Shown piece by piece: positions 1-8,862 of a stretch of DNA of 64,000 nucleotides. The notes below the pieces were generated by a model. It had not been told where the DNA came from. It was given only the letters and a program-made list of their open reading frames with translations, and ran no database searches. Positions within the stretch are counted from its first letter, which is position 1. The number at the start of each line of letters is the position of its first letter. The position numbers and the translations under genes were made by a program. The DNA comes from an uncultured Spirochaeta sp. (GTDB taxonomy: Bacteria; Spirochaetota; Spirochaetia; DSM-27196; Alkalispirochaetaceae), in assembly GCA_913030605.1 (NCBI GenBank), contig CAJWEZ010000010.1:20797-84796 (forward strand), read 5' to 3'.

Positions 1-1
1 G

Positions 2-661
2 GGGCGCACTACGCTCGGAGAGGCACGTTTCTCAATGATGGAACGGGGCTACCGCCTGGGTATGGTGCCGTGGTTTGACGCCACCGTCTGGGCGCGCCGG
101 GCCGGAGCGGCGCATATCGACGATGACGACGAGGTAATCCGGCCCGGCGACGTCCTCCACTGCGATGTGGGCTTCTGCTACGGCGGCCTGTGTTCCGACG
201 TTCAGGAGATGGCGTATATCGACAACCCCGACGACCCGCACAACGCGGAAACGATCGCCCGGCTGGAGGAGATTCACCGCACGGCGCTGCAGGTGATGGA
301 CGCCACAGCGGCGCAGTTTGCCGGGGGACGCACGGGAAACCAGGTCCTCGCCGACGCGCTGGCGGCTTCGCGGGAAGCAGGTGTTGCCCGTCCTATGGTG
401 TACAGTCACCCCACGGGTCTCTTCGGCCACGGCCCGGGCCCTACGATCGGCCATTTCGGCAACCAGGAGTTCGTGGAGGGTTCCGGCGAAAACCGGATCC
501 ACGATCGCACGTGCTACGCCCTGGAGCTCAACGTCCGCGAGCCGGTCGCCACCTGGGACGACCTGACGATCATGTACGGGCAGGAGATCGACGTCGTGTT
601 CCGCGACGGCGTGGTGGAGTATCCCGCCGGTCGGCAGGAGTCGCTCCACATCGTGCGGTAG
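2..661 (+). CDS. M24 family metallopeptidase, C-terminal part (cut by left edge)
   Basis: The reading frame is open to the left edge, so the N-terminal domain is missing. What remains is the pita-bread catalytic domain of the aminopeptidase P/prolidase/creatinase superfamily (M24). Metal ligands are visible in order: Asp in HCDVGFCYGG, Asp in LCSDVQEMAY, His in FGHGPGP, Glu in YALELNVREP and Glu in YGQEIDVVFRDG. It most likely cleaves Xaa-Pro or related amide bonds in the cytoplasm. It is convergent with the peptide-transport operon to its right and is not part of that transcript, although it is functionally akin to the M24 peptidase at 4573-5766. Substrate cannot be read from the sequence. 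Confidence 0.85.
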   Translation, partial: GRTTLGEARFSMMERGYRLGMVPWFDATVWARRAGAAHIDDDDEVIRPGDVLHCDVGFCYGGLCSDVQEMAYIDNPDDPHNAETIARLEEIHRTALQVMDATAAQFAGGRTGNQVLADALAASREAGVARPMVYSHPTGLFGHGPGPTIGHFGNQEFVEGSGENRIHDRTCYALELNVREPVATWDDLTIMYGQEIDVVFRDGVVEYPAGRQESLHIVR

Positions 662-704
662 TCCCCGCCGGCGGAGCCCCGCAGAAGGCCCCGGCGCGAC
701 CCCC

Positions 705-1718
705 TCACACCTTCCAGCAACTAACGACGCGACCGTCGTCCCTGGGTTCCAGCCGCGGCTGCTCCTCGTGACACCTGGTGTCCGCCATCGGGCACCGAGT
801 CGCGAAGGGGCAGCCGGCGGGGGCGTTGAGGGGACTGGGGATCTCGCCGCGCAGAATTACCCGTTCCTGACGGTTGCGCGGATCGCCCTTGCTGATCGCT
901 CCCAGCAGCGACCGCGTGTACGGGTGCATGGGCCGATCGAAGAGGTCGTTCACCGGGGCGATTTCCATGATCTGCCCCAGATACAGCACCATGACGCGGT
1001 CGCTCACGTGGCGGATCACCCGCAGGTCGTGGGAGATAAACAGGTAGGTGAGCGACAGCCGGCGTTTGAGGTCCGCGAGCAGGTTGATCACCTGCGCCTG
1101 CACCGACACGTCCAGGGCCGATACCACCTCGTCGCAGACCACGAACTTGGGGTTGAGGGCGATCCCGCGGGCGATCACCACGCGCTGTCGCTGACCGCCG
1201 CTGAACTCGTGGGGGTAGCGACGCAGCACGTCCCTCGTGAGCCCCACCATCTCCAGCAGATCCCCGGCCAGCGTTTCGCGCTCGCTCACCGCCATATCGG
1301 GACGGTAGTTCTCCAGCGGCTCGAGGATGATGTCGCGGATCGTCATCTTCGGGTTCATGGAACTGTAGGGATCCTGGAAGATGAACTGCATCTCCTCCCG
1401 GAGCGCCCGCAGCCGACGCCGATCATAGCCGACGATATCCTCTCCCTCGAAGGAGACGTCTCCCTCCGTGGGGTCCTCGAGGCGCAGCAGGATGCGACCC
1501 AGGGTACTTTTGCCGCACCCCGATTCCCCCACGACACCCAGCGTCTCGCCGCGGTACACCTCAAACGAGAGGCGGTCCACCGCCTTGAGCACCGCGGAAG
1601 CCGGACCAAAGAACGACTGCCGCACGCGGTAGTGCTTGCTGAGGTCTCGGGCAGCGAGCAGAACCTCGCCGCGCCCCACGGGTGCGTTGCCGGTTGCGTT
1701 GCCGGTTGATGCGTTCAT
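705..1718 (-). CDS. Peptide ABC transporter ATP-binding protein, DppF/OppF type
   Basis: 337 aa, usual length for the second ATPase of Dpp/Opp importers. Walker A is GESGCGKST, the signature is FSGGQRQRV, and Walker B is followed by DEVVSALD, where most relatives have DEP(V/T)SALD. The C-terminal oligopeptide/dipeptide extension with GCPFATRCP (CxxxxxC metal-like motif) is present. It energises import through the permeases at 2715-4559. The ATG overlaps the stop of the upstream ATPase gene (ATGA), so translation is probably coupled. It is the last gene of the 12-gene unit that starts near 12.9 kb. Confidence 0.95.
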   Translation of the reverse strand: MNASTGNATGNAPVGRGEVLLAARDLSKHYRVRQSFFGPASAVLKAVDRLSFEVYRGETLGVVGESGCGKSTLGRILLRLEDPTEGDVSFEGEDIVGYDRRRLRALREEMQFIFQDPYSSMNPKMTIRDIILEPLENYRPDMAVSERETLAGDLLEMVGLTRDVLRRYPHEFSGGQRQRVVIARGIALNPKFVVCDEVVSALDVSVQAQVINLLADLKRRLSLTYLFISHDLRVIRHVSDRVMVLYLGQIMEIAPVNDLFDRPMHPYTRSLLGAISKGDPRNRQERVILRGEIPSPLNAPAGCPFATRCPMADTRCHEEQPRLEPRDDGRVVSCWKV

Positions 1719-2701
1719 TGCGACTCCTCACTGCGGTGGGGATCGAAGAGGTGGCAGCGCACATCCTGGCCGCCGACACGGTACACCGCCGGCGCCTCGG
1801 CGGTGCAGCGGGGGTGGGCGAAGGGACAGCGGTTGTGAAACCGGCAGCCCGACGGCCGGTTTGCGATCGACGGCACCACCCCGGGAATCGTCGGCAGATC
1901 GCCCTCGACCCCGGTAAGCGACGGCATCGCCCCCAGAAGCCCCTGCGTGTAGGGGTGCTTTGGCTGCTCGAAGACGTCGAGAACCGAGCCCCGTTCCACG
2001 ATCTGCCCGGCGTACATCACGATCACGTCGTCGGCGATATCGGCCACCACGTTGAGATCGTGGGTGACAAACAGGATCGAGGTGCCGAACTCTCGCTTGA
2101 GCCGGTCCAGGAGGTCCAGGATCTGCGCCTCGATCGTCACGTCCAGGGCGGTGGTGGGCTCGTCGGCGATCATCACCTTGGGCTCCGAGACGAGGCCCAT
2201 GGCGATCATCACGCGCTGTCGCATCCCGCCGCTCAGCTCGTGGGGGTACTGGCGGATGCGCTTCTCCGGTGAGGGAATTCCCACCTCCCTGAGCACCTCG
2301 ATCGCCCGCTCGTAGGCCGCCTTCTTCGCGATCCCCTGGTGCTCCAGAAGCACCTCGGTGATCTGGTCTCCCACCGTGAGGATCGGGTTGAGGGCGGTCA
2401 TGGGCTCCTGAAAGATCATGGAGATCTGCTGACCCAGAATGCGGTGCTGAATGTCGTTCGGTGGGAGATCCAGCAGGTTTTCGCCGTCCAGGACGATCTC
2501 CCCGGCGGTGATCCTCCCGTTCTCGGCGAGCAACTGCATGATCGCCAGGGAGGTCACGCTCTTGCCGCTCCCCGACTCGCCCACGATCGCCAAGGTTTTT
2601 CCCTGTTCCAGGCCGAACCCGACGTCCTCTATTGCCGAAAAGGTCCCGTCCTCGGTAGAAAACTCGACCGTGAGGCCGGACACCCGCAGTATTTCACTCA
2701 C
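1715..2701 (-). CDS. Peptide ABC transporter ATP-binding protein, DppD/OppD type
   Basis: First ATPase of the importer, about 328 aa. Walker A GESGSGKS, signature LSGGMRQRV, Walker [13 protein letters not shown], and the C-terminal GCRFHNRCP extension typical of OppD/DppD. An in-frame ATG at 2752 lies within the preceding permease gene. The GTG at 2701 is preferred because AAGGGGG lies about nine bases upstream and just after the permease stop; the GTG at 2710 is an alternative. It partners with the DppF-type ATPase that overlaps its end. Confidence 0.93.
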   Translation of the reverse strand: MSEILRVSGLTVEFSTEDGTFSAIEDVGFGLEQGKTLAIVGESGSGKSVTSLAIMQLLAENGRITAGEIVLDGENLLDLPPNDIQHRILGQQISMIFQEPMTALNPILTVGDQITEVLLEHQGIAKKAAYERAIEVLREVGIPSPEKRIRQYPHELSGGMRQRVMIAMGLVSEPKVMIADEPTTALDVTIEAQILDLLDRLKREFGTSILFVTHDLNVVADIADDVIVMYAGQIVERGSVLDVFEQPKHPYTQGLLGAMPSLTGVEGDLPTIPGVVPSIANRPSGCRFHNRCPFAHPRCTAEAPAVYRVGGQDVRCHLFDPHRSEESQ

Positions 2702-2714
2702 CGTGGTCACCCCC

Positions 2715-3590
2715 TTACTGTTTCGGGTCAAAGGCATCACGGAGCCCGTCACCGAGGAAGTAGATACCCAGAACCAACAACAGCGTCACCGTCCCCGGGG
2801 GAATCCATATCCAGGGCATCTCCCGCAACACCAGCGACCGCTGCGCGTCGATCAGCATGTTGCCCCAACTGGGAGTCGGCTGCTGCACCCCGACACCCAG
2901 AAAGCTCAGCGACGCCTCCATGAGGACCGCCTGCGCGGTCCCGATCGTGATCTGCACCATCACCGGTGCCAGAATGTTGGGAATGATGTGGCGCAGGATG
3001 ATCTTTGTGGAGGTAGAGCCGACGCCGCGGGCGGCGGAGACGAAGTCCAGCTCCTTGATTCGCAGCACCTCTCCCCGTACCAGGCGGGCGGTGTTGGTCC
3101 ATCGCACGAACCCGATGGCGAACACGACGATCCACACCGACGGCGTGAGGATCGTGGAGATCGAAATCAGCAGAAAGAGGACCGGAAAGGAGATCACCAC
3201 GTCCACGATGCGCATGAGCACCCCGTCCACGATGCCGCCGAAGTAGCCCGCCACGAGACCGACGATCGTTCCGATCACGGTTGAGATCAGCACTGCGGAA
3301 AACGCCACCAGGATCGTGACGCGGGCGCCGTAGAGGATGCGCGTGAGCACGTCGCGGCCCAGGGCGTCGGTGCCCAGCAGGTGCGCCCCGCTCGGTGCTG
3401 CGTAGCGGCTGTAGGTGGTTCCGTCGGCGGAGAAGAAAAACTCAGACGGTCCGTAGGGCGTCAGGACCGGCGCGAACACGGCGATGAACACAAACGCCAG
3501 CGTAATGGCGGCTCCGATGATCGCCAGGCGGTTGCGCATGAACCGCCGATACGCCAGATCGTAGAAACTGTTCTTCTGGAATATCTGCAT
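2715..3590 (-). CDS. Peptide ABC transporter permease, DppC/OppC type
   Basis: About 291 aa inner-membrane permease. It has the OppC_N-type first helix (MRNRLAIIGAAITLAFVF), about six membrane segments, and the cytoplasmic EAA loop with AARGVGSTSTKIILRHIIPN, which contacts the ATPases. The start is taken as the ATG at 3590, four bases after AGGAG; a GTG at 3593 is too close to that Shine-Dalgarno sequence. The gene follows the DppB-type gene by a few bases and forms the translocation pore with it. Confidence 0.94.
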   Translation of the reverse strand: MQIFQKNSFYDLAYRRFMRNRLAIIGAAITLAFVFIAVFAPVLTPYGPSEFFFSADGTTYSRYAAPSGAHLLGTDALGRDVLTRILYGARVTILVAFSAVLISTVIGTIVGLVAGYFGGIVDGVLMRIVDVVISFPVLFLLISISTILTPSVWIVVFAIGFVRWTNTARLVRGEVLRIKELDFVSAARGVGSTSTKIILRHIIPNILAPVMVQITIGTAQAVLMEASLSFLGVGVQQPTPSWGNMLIDAQRSLVLREMPWIWIPPGTVTLLLVLGIYFLGDGLRDAFDPKQ

Positions 3591-3599
3591 CACGCGCTC

Positions 3600-4559
<960 letters not shown>

Positions 4560-4572
4560 CGCGGCACTCCTA

Positions 4573-5766
4573 TCAGATCAGCACGAGGTTCCGCTGCGGT
4601 TCGCCCAGCAGTTCTGCGCCGTCATCGGTTACCAGATAGTTGTCCTCGGAGATGATCGCGGGGCCCTCCTCGTACAGAATCGTCGGTTCCACAGCGAACA
4701 CCATTCCCGCTTCCACGGTTCCGAGGGAGTCCTTGCGGTATCCACCCCGGTCGGGTCCCAGCATCGTCCCGCCGTCGTGGACGTCGCGGCCGACCTGGTG
4801 CCCCACGGAGTGAAAGATGTTGGGGTAGCCGTGGTCCAGGACGTACTGCCGCGCCGCGTGGTCCACGTCACGTCCGATCGCACCCGGCTTCAGCACCTCC
4901 AGCGCCCGGTCGGTCGCCTCACGGACGGTGCGGAAGGCGGCCTCCATCGCATCGCTGGGGCCGGTCTCGCCGTCACGGAGGACGTAGGCGGTCCGGGCGA
5001 TATCGGAACAGTATCCGCAGTAGTCCACGGAAAAATCCATGATCAGATAGTCGCCCTTCTCGATGACGCCGGGGCCCGGGGCGCGGTGGGCGATCTTGTG
5101 CTTCATGACGATCGGTGGCGTGAGCGACCGGGTGATACCGTTGACCACACCGCGCTTCCGCATCCCCTCGATAAAGAGCTCACCGACCTCGATCTCGGTC
5201 ATGCCCACGCGGATGGCGGCAAACACTTCGTCGTAGATCTCCAGAGTGATAGCGATCGCCTTGCGGATGTACGCCACCTCCTCCGCGGTCTTGATGCTGC
5301 GCAACCGCTGCAGGAACTCGTCGCTGGGTACGAGTCGCCCGCTCAGCTCCGGTCCCAGCATCGTCAGCAGCGACCGGTACGTCCCGACCGTCATGCCGTC
5401 TGCAAGGTGGTTGGCGGCGGAGACGTTGACCGCGATCTGCGTTGGAGCGATAGCCCCGAGCAGGGTGCGCAGGCGCGCGGCCCGCTCGCTGTCGGCCCCC
5501 GTTTCTTCGCCGACCACAATCACCTGGTCAAAGAGCGCCGAGTCGTTCACCGCGTCGGCGTCCCGGGATTCCACGAGGGCCGTGGCGGCGCCACCGGTGA
5601 TGAGGTAGACCGCGTCGCCGACGGTCTGTATACCGAACATCAGGGGAACACAGGGGTCTCCGGTGCCGCGATCCCGGATGAGCCACGCGTCGATGCCGCG
5701 TTCCGCCATGTATCGTCGTGCCTGCGCGATTTTCTCTCTGTGCAGTCGTGTCTGGTCGTTCATCAT
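4573..5766 (-). CDS. M24 family Xaa-Pro peptidase (creatinase N-domain plus catalytic domain)
   Basis: 397 aa, full-length aminopeptidase P/prolidase-like enzyme. Residues 1 to about 150 form the creatinase N-terminal domain and about 160-397 the pita-bread catalytic domain. Metal ligands are Asp244 and Asp255 (MDFSVDYCGYCSD), His323 (HSVGH), Glu360 (FAVEPT) and Glu374 (SEDNYLV). It probably removes an N-terminal residue next to Pro, or cleaves a related amide, from imported peptides in the cytoplasm. The start ATG overlaps the stop of the M20 gene (ATGA). The neighbourhood of binding protein, permeases and two M20 enzymes supports a peptide-degrading role. Confidence 0.92.
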   Translation of the reverse strand: MMNDQTRLHREKIAQARRYMAERGIDAWLIRDRGTGDPCVPLMFGIQTVGDAVYLITGGAATALVESRDADAVNDSALFDQVIVVGEETGADSERAARLRTLLGAIAPTQIAVNVSAANHLADGMTVGTYRSLLTMLGPELSGRLVPSDEFLQRLRSIKTAEEVAYIRKAIAITLEIYDEVFAAIRVGMTEIEVGELFIEGMRKRGVVNGITRSLTPPIVMKHKIAHRAPGPGVIEKGDYLIMDFSVDYCGYCSDIARTAYVLRDGETGPSDAMEAAFRTVREATDRALEVLKPGAIGRDVDHAARQYVLDHGYPNIFHSVGHQVGRDVHDGGTMLGPDRGGYRKDSLGTVEAGMVFAVEPTILYEEGPAIISEDNYLVTDDGAELLGEPQRNLVLI

Positions 5767-7013
5767 TCCCCCTGCGCTGTCGCCTGAATCAGATCGCCGA
5801 GTACCCGTGCGCCGAGTTCCACCGAGTCCCGGGTGACGCTTTCATTCTTCTGGTGCACCCGCTCGAGGACCCCCGAAAAGGGAATCGCGTCCGTCACCGG
5901 TGCAAACCCGTAGACGTGGCATCCCCGCGTCCCCAGAAAACGCCCATCGGTCTGCCCCAGGGCGAATACCGGGAGCAGCCGGGTGGCACCAAAGTGCGTC
6001 GCCGCCGCGCGTTCCAGGGCGCGGTACGCCTCGCCCGCGATATCGGAGATAAACGCGGGGCGAAAATCGGTGATCTCCCACCGCGCCGGCGAGTCGCGAA
6101 ACACCGCATCCAGGATGCCCTCGGCGGCGGCGCGGTCGCGTCCCGGCAGCAGGTGCAACTGAACCTCGAACGCTGCCCCCGCCGGGAGCACGTTGATCTG
6201 GGAGCCGACATCGTACTGCCGGAGGATGAACGCGTCGCGGCGGTTGTACTCCCGGAACGCCCGGAGAAAGGGATCCTCGATCCCGTCACCCAGGATCTCG
6301 TCGAAGCGCCGCGAGACCGCGTTCTCCTCCACCGGAAACGGGTGAGACGCCATGCGACGGAAGAGGTCGGTCAGCGTTGCCACCGTCCGGTTGTCGGACG
6401 GAAAGGACGCGGGACCGGCGCTCCCGTCGATGGTGATCCGGACGGTACAGCGCCCCTTCTCTCCGGCGGTGCACAGCTGAAGACGCTCGGTCCCGTGGGG
6501 AACGAAAAAACCGCCACCCTCGTTGATCACGATGCCGCCCCGGAACGCGTCGGCGTACCGTTCGGCGACGACCGCCATCCCGTGCGTACTGCCCTGCTCC
6601 TCGTCGGCGGTGGCCACAAAGTACACCGGCCGGTTGAGGTTCCAGGTGCGCGCCTGAAGAAAGGCGCCGAGTTCCATGGCGGTCAGGTACTTGGTGTCGA
6701 TCGTGCCGCGGCCGTAGATCTCTCCGGCGTCCTCCACAGCGTCAAAGGGCGGATAGTCCCACTCCGCGGGATTCGCCGGTACCACGTCGAGGTGCGAGAT
6801 GAGCACGATCGGTTCGCGTCCCGTCTCCGGGCCGATCCGCGCGACGATGCTCTGTCTGGTCGGCTCCGGCTCCACGACCTCGTAGCTCACCCCGAACCGG
6901 TCAAACAGGTCGCGCAGGTAGGATACGGCGATCACCTCGTTTCCCGGCGGATTGCTGGTGTCGAGGCGAACGAGATCGCGGAAGACCGCCACCACATCGA
7001 TCGGTTCGCTCAC
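5763..7013 (-). CDS. M20 family metallopeptidase (ArgE/DapE/carboxypeptidase-like)
   Basis: 416 aa. M20 zinc motifs are present in order: ISHLDVVPA (HxD), GRGTIDTKYL (second Asp) and ATADEEQGS (catalytic Glu plus ligand Glu), followed by the dimerisation domain and the return to the catalytic fold. Family members hydrolyse dipeptides, N-acyl amino acids or carbamoyl compounds. The start is GTG at 7013 within a GTGA overlap with the upstream gene, which implies coupled translation. It is one of two M20 enzymes in the operon, with clearly different sequences, so they probably act on different bonds of the same imported material. Confidence 0.92.
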   Translation of the reverse strand: MSEPIDVVAVFRDLVRLDTSNPPGNEVIAVSYLRDLFDRFGVSYEVVEPEPTRQSIVARIGPETGREPIVLISHLDVVPANPAEWDYPPFDAVEDAGEIYGRGTIDTKYLTAMELGAFLQARTWNLNRPVYFVATADEEQGSTHGMAVVAERYADAFRGGIVINEGGGFFVPHGTERLQLCTAGEKGRCTVRITIDGSAGPASFPSDNRTVATLTDLFRRMASHPFPVEENAVSRRFDEILGDGIEDPFLRAFREYNRRDAFILRQYDVGSQINVLPAGAAFEVQLHLLPGRDRAAAEGILDAVFRDSPARWEITDFRPAFISDIAGEAYRALERAAATHFGATRLLPVFALGQTDGRFLGTRGCHVYGFAPVTDAIPFSGVLERVHQKNESVTRDSVELGARVLGDLIQATAQGE

Positions 7014-7477
7014 TGGAGCACCGCCCGCAGCATCTCCGCACTCGATACTTCCATCGCCCGCAGCTCGTCGGCGCCGACGATCTCCTGAAGCTGCTGATAC
7101 AGGCCCCAGCGCAGGCCATCGTACTGCGGATCATCCTCGCAGATGTTGAGGGCCACCCGCTTCGGCTGCAGGCGTTCGAACACTCGGGCAAACTCCACGT
7201 CGAAGCCCTCTTCCATGGCGATGATCTCGCGAAAGAACGGGTACCCGTCGTAGGCCATCGCATCGGTTCGCCCGGTGAGCACCAGGTGCTCGCCGTTGGC
7301 CCGGAACAGGAACGCCGTCTGGGCAACCACGTGGGCATTTAGGATGCGCGCCACGATCGGATCGGAGTCCTCGCGGGAGACGATCAGGTACAGGTCGATC
7401 CCCCGCGCCTTCAGCTCGTCTTCGATTCTGCGAACGATCACCGCGCTTTCCGTTGTCTGATGCTGGGTATCACTCAT
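7010..7477 (-). CDS. Stand-alone creatinase/aminopeptidase P N-terminal domain protein
   Basis: 155 aa that look like only the N-terminal domain of M24 peptidases: an alpha/beta fold with RGIDLYLIVSREDSDPIVAR near residue 30 and FRANGEHLVLTGRTDAM near 60. The catalytic pita-bread domain and all M24 metal ligands are absent. It is not a truncation at a contig edge: it has a good Shine-Dalgarno sequence (GGAGGGGCG), starts inside the preceding M20 gene (8-base overlap) and ends in a GTGA overlap with the next M20 gene. Its close packing suggests a maintained gene. It may be an accessory subunit of the neighbouring M24 enzyme; that is inference. Confidence 0.8.
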   Translation of the reverse strand: MSDTQHQTTESAVIVRRIEDELKARGIDLYLIVSREDSDPIVARILNAHVVAQTAFLFRANGEHLVLTGRTDAMAYDGYPFFREIIAMEEGFDVEFARVFERLQPKRVALNICEDDPQYDGLRWGLYQQLQEIVGADELRAMEVSSAEMLRAVLQ

Positions 7478-8792
7478 TGTCGCGCCCCTCCACGTAGCGC
7501 TCGCATACGTCACCGATCACCCTCCGACAGAACTCGAGTCCCGACAGGGAGATCCGTTCGTTGTCGCCGTGAATCCGTCCGATCACGTCTTCGAACGGCT
7601 GACTGCGATCCAGCGGGGCGAATCCGATCACCTCGCACCCCAGCGGACGAAGGTACTTCCCGTCGTTGGCGCCGGGGGTCAGAAACGGTACCGCCGCCGC
7701 GATCTCGCCGTCGTGGCGCCTGATCGCTGCCTCGGCGGCGGCGAACACCGGTGAGGACCCGGGACCGTCGTACCCTTCGGAAAAGGAGAGGATCTCGCGC
7801 TCCACCTCCAGGTCCGCCAGCGCCCGGTCCACAGCGTCAAGAAACTCATCGCGAGTGATCCCCGGCAGCAGCCGGCAGTCGAAATCGACGGTCGCCTTGA
7901 TCCCGTCCTGCAGGTCCGGGTGACGGGCTCCACCGCGGACGACGGTCGGGGTGATCATCGAATGGGTCATGGCGTGCACCAGACCCGAGAGAAACCGGTC
8001 GCCCCGCTCGTTCAGGTGAGCCACCACGGCGTCGGCACCGGCGGGTGTCGAGAGGTCGTGGCCGCCGCCGAGGATTCGCGAGACCAGTGTCTGAGCCGTG
8101 TTCGGCATGCGGTGCGGGAGTTCGGCCGACTGGACCGCTTCGGTCGCGTCCGCCAGAATCGCCTCGTGGGTCATGGTCGGGAAGTACGGGTTGGTCCCCG
8201 GTCGCTCCGCCACCGTCACCCGCAGGCGGCACACCGTCTTCTGGCCGGTCTCGATCAATGAGTACCAGCGCCCGCCGCTCCGGTACGCAAAGCCGCCGCC
8301 TTCGTTCAGCACGGCTCGCCCCCGCAGTTCGTCCCGCAGTGCCGGATCCTCCAGAAGTTTCGGCAGTCCGAATGAACTCCCCGCTTCCTCGTCGGCGGTG
8401 AAAACCGCGGTAATCCCGCGGTTGAGGTTCGCCTCCCGGGGCTTCAGCGCGATCAGCGTCTGCATCGCCACCGCCACAAAGTACTTCATGTCGAGAGCGC
8501 CGCGGCCATACAGAAACCCGTCGACGATCTCGGCACCGAAGGGGTCGTGATCCCACCGCTTCGGATCCGCCTGTACCACGTCCAGGTGTCCGAGAAGGAC
8601 GATCCGGTCCGGGAGTTCCGGCGCCAGACGAATCACGATGTTTGCCCGCCCTTCCCCCGTGGTAACCACCTGGTGGGCGAGATCGTGGGAGCGGCACAGC
8701 GCCGAAATGAAATCGACAACCGCCCGTTCGTTTCCCGGCGGGTTCTGACTGTCGATGCGAATGAGGTCCTGAAGAACGCGTTCGGTTGTCAT
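7470..8792 (-). CDS. M20 family metallopeptidase
   Basis: 440 aa with M20 motifs LLGHLDVVQADP (HxD), GRGALDMKYF and FTADEEAGSS, and a C-terminal His in the PFLTPGANDGKY region. The start is the ATG at 8792 (MTTERVLQ); a longer frame to 8840 runs into the intergenic stem-loop and is not supported. It follows the binding-protein gene after that stem-loop. Likely a cytoplasmic di-/tripeptidase or N-acyl amino acid hydrolase acting on imported substrate. Confidence 0.92.
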   Translation of the reverse strand: MTTERVLQDLIRIDSQNPPGNERAVVDFISALCRSHDLAHQVVTTGEGRANIVIRLAPELPDRIVLLGHLDVVQADPKRWDHDPFGAEIVDGFLYGRGALDMKYFVAVAMQTLIALKPREANLNRGITAVFTADEEAGSSFGLPKLLEDPALRDELRGRAVLNEGGGFAYRSGGRWYSLIETGQKTVCRLRVTVAERPGTNPYFPTMTHEAILADATEAVQSAELPHRMPNTAQTLVSRILGGGHDLSTPAGADAVVAHLNERGDRFLSGLVHAMTHSMITPTVVRGGARHPDLQDGIKATVDFDCRLLPGITRDEFLDAVDRALADLEVEREILSFSEGYDGPGSSPVFAAAEAAIRRHDGEIAAAVPFLTPGANDGKYLRPLGCEVIGFAPLDRSQPFEDVIGRIHGDNERISLSGLEFCRRVIGDVCERYVEGRDNE

Positions 8793-8803
8793 AGTGTGAT
8801 CAG

Positions 8804-8859
8804 ACAACGGACCGGTACGGCGCGACGACACGCGCCGCACCGCAACCGGATCCCGTTGT
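8804..8859 (-). terminator. Inter-cistronic multi-stem hairpin after binding-protein gene
   Basis: Nested inverted repeats fill the gap between the binding-protein stop and the M20 start. The outer arms are ACAACGG (8804-8810) and CCGTTGT (8853-8859), with inner CCGG pairs and a central CGGCGCG/CGCGCCG stem of 7 bp around a 6-base loop. No U-run follows on the minus strand, so it is more likely an mRNA-stabilising or attenuating element than a full terminator. Confidence 0.55.
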
Positions 8860-8862
8860 GCC

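Noticed and set aside
665..674. CCGCCGGCGG palindrome between the left-edge M24 gene and the ATPase gene
   Set aside because: Such short GC palindromes are common in this composition, and no T-run is nearby; not supported as a terminator.
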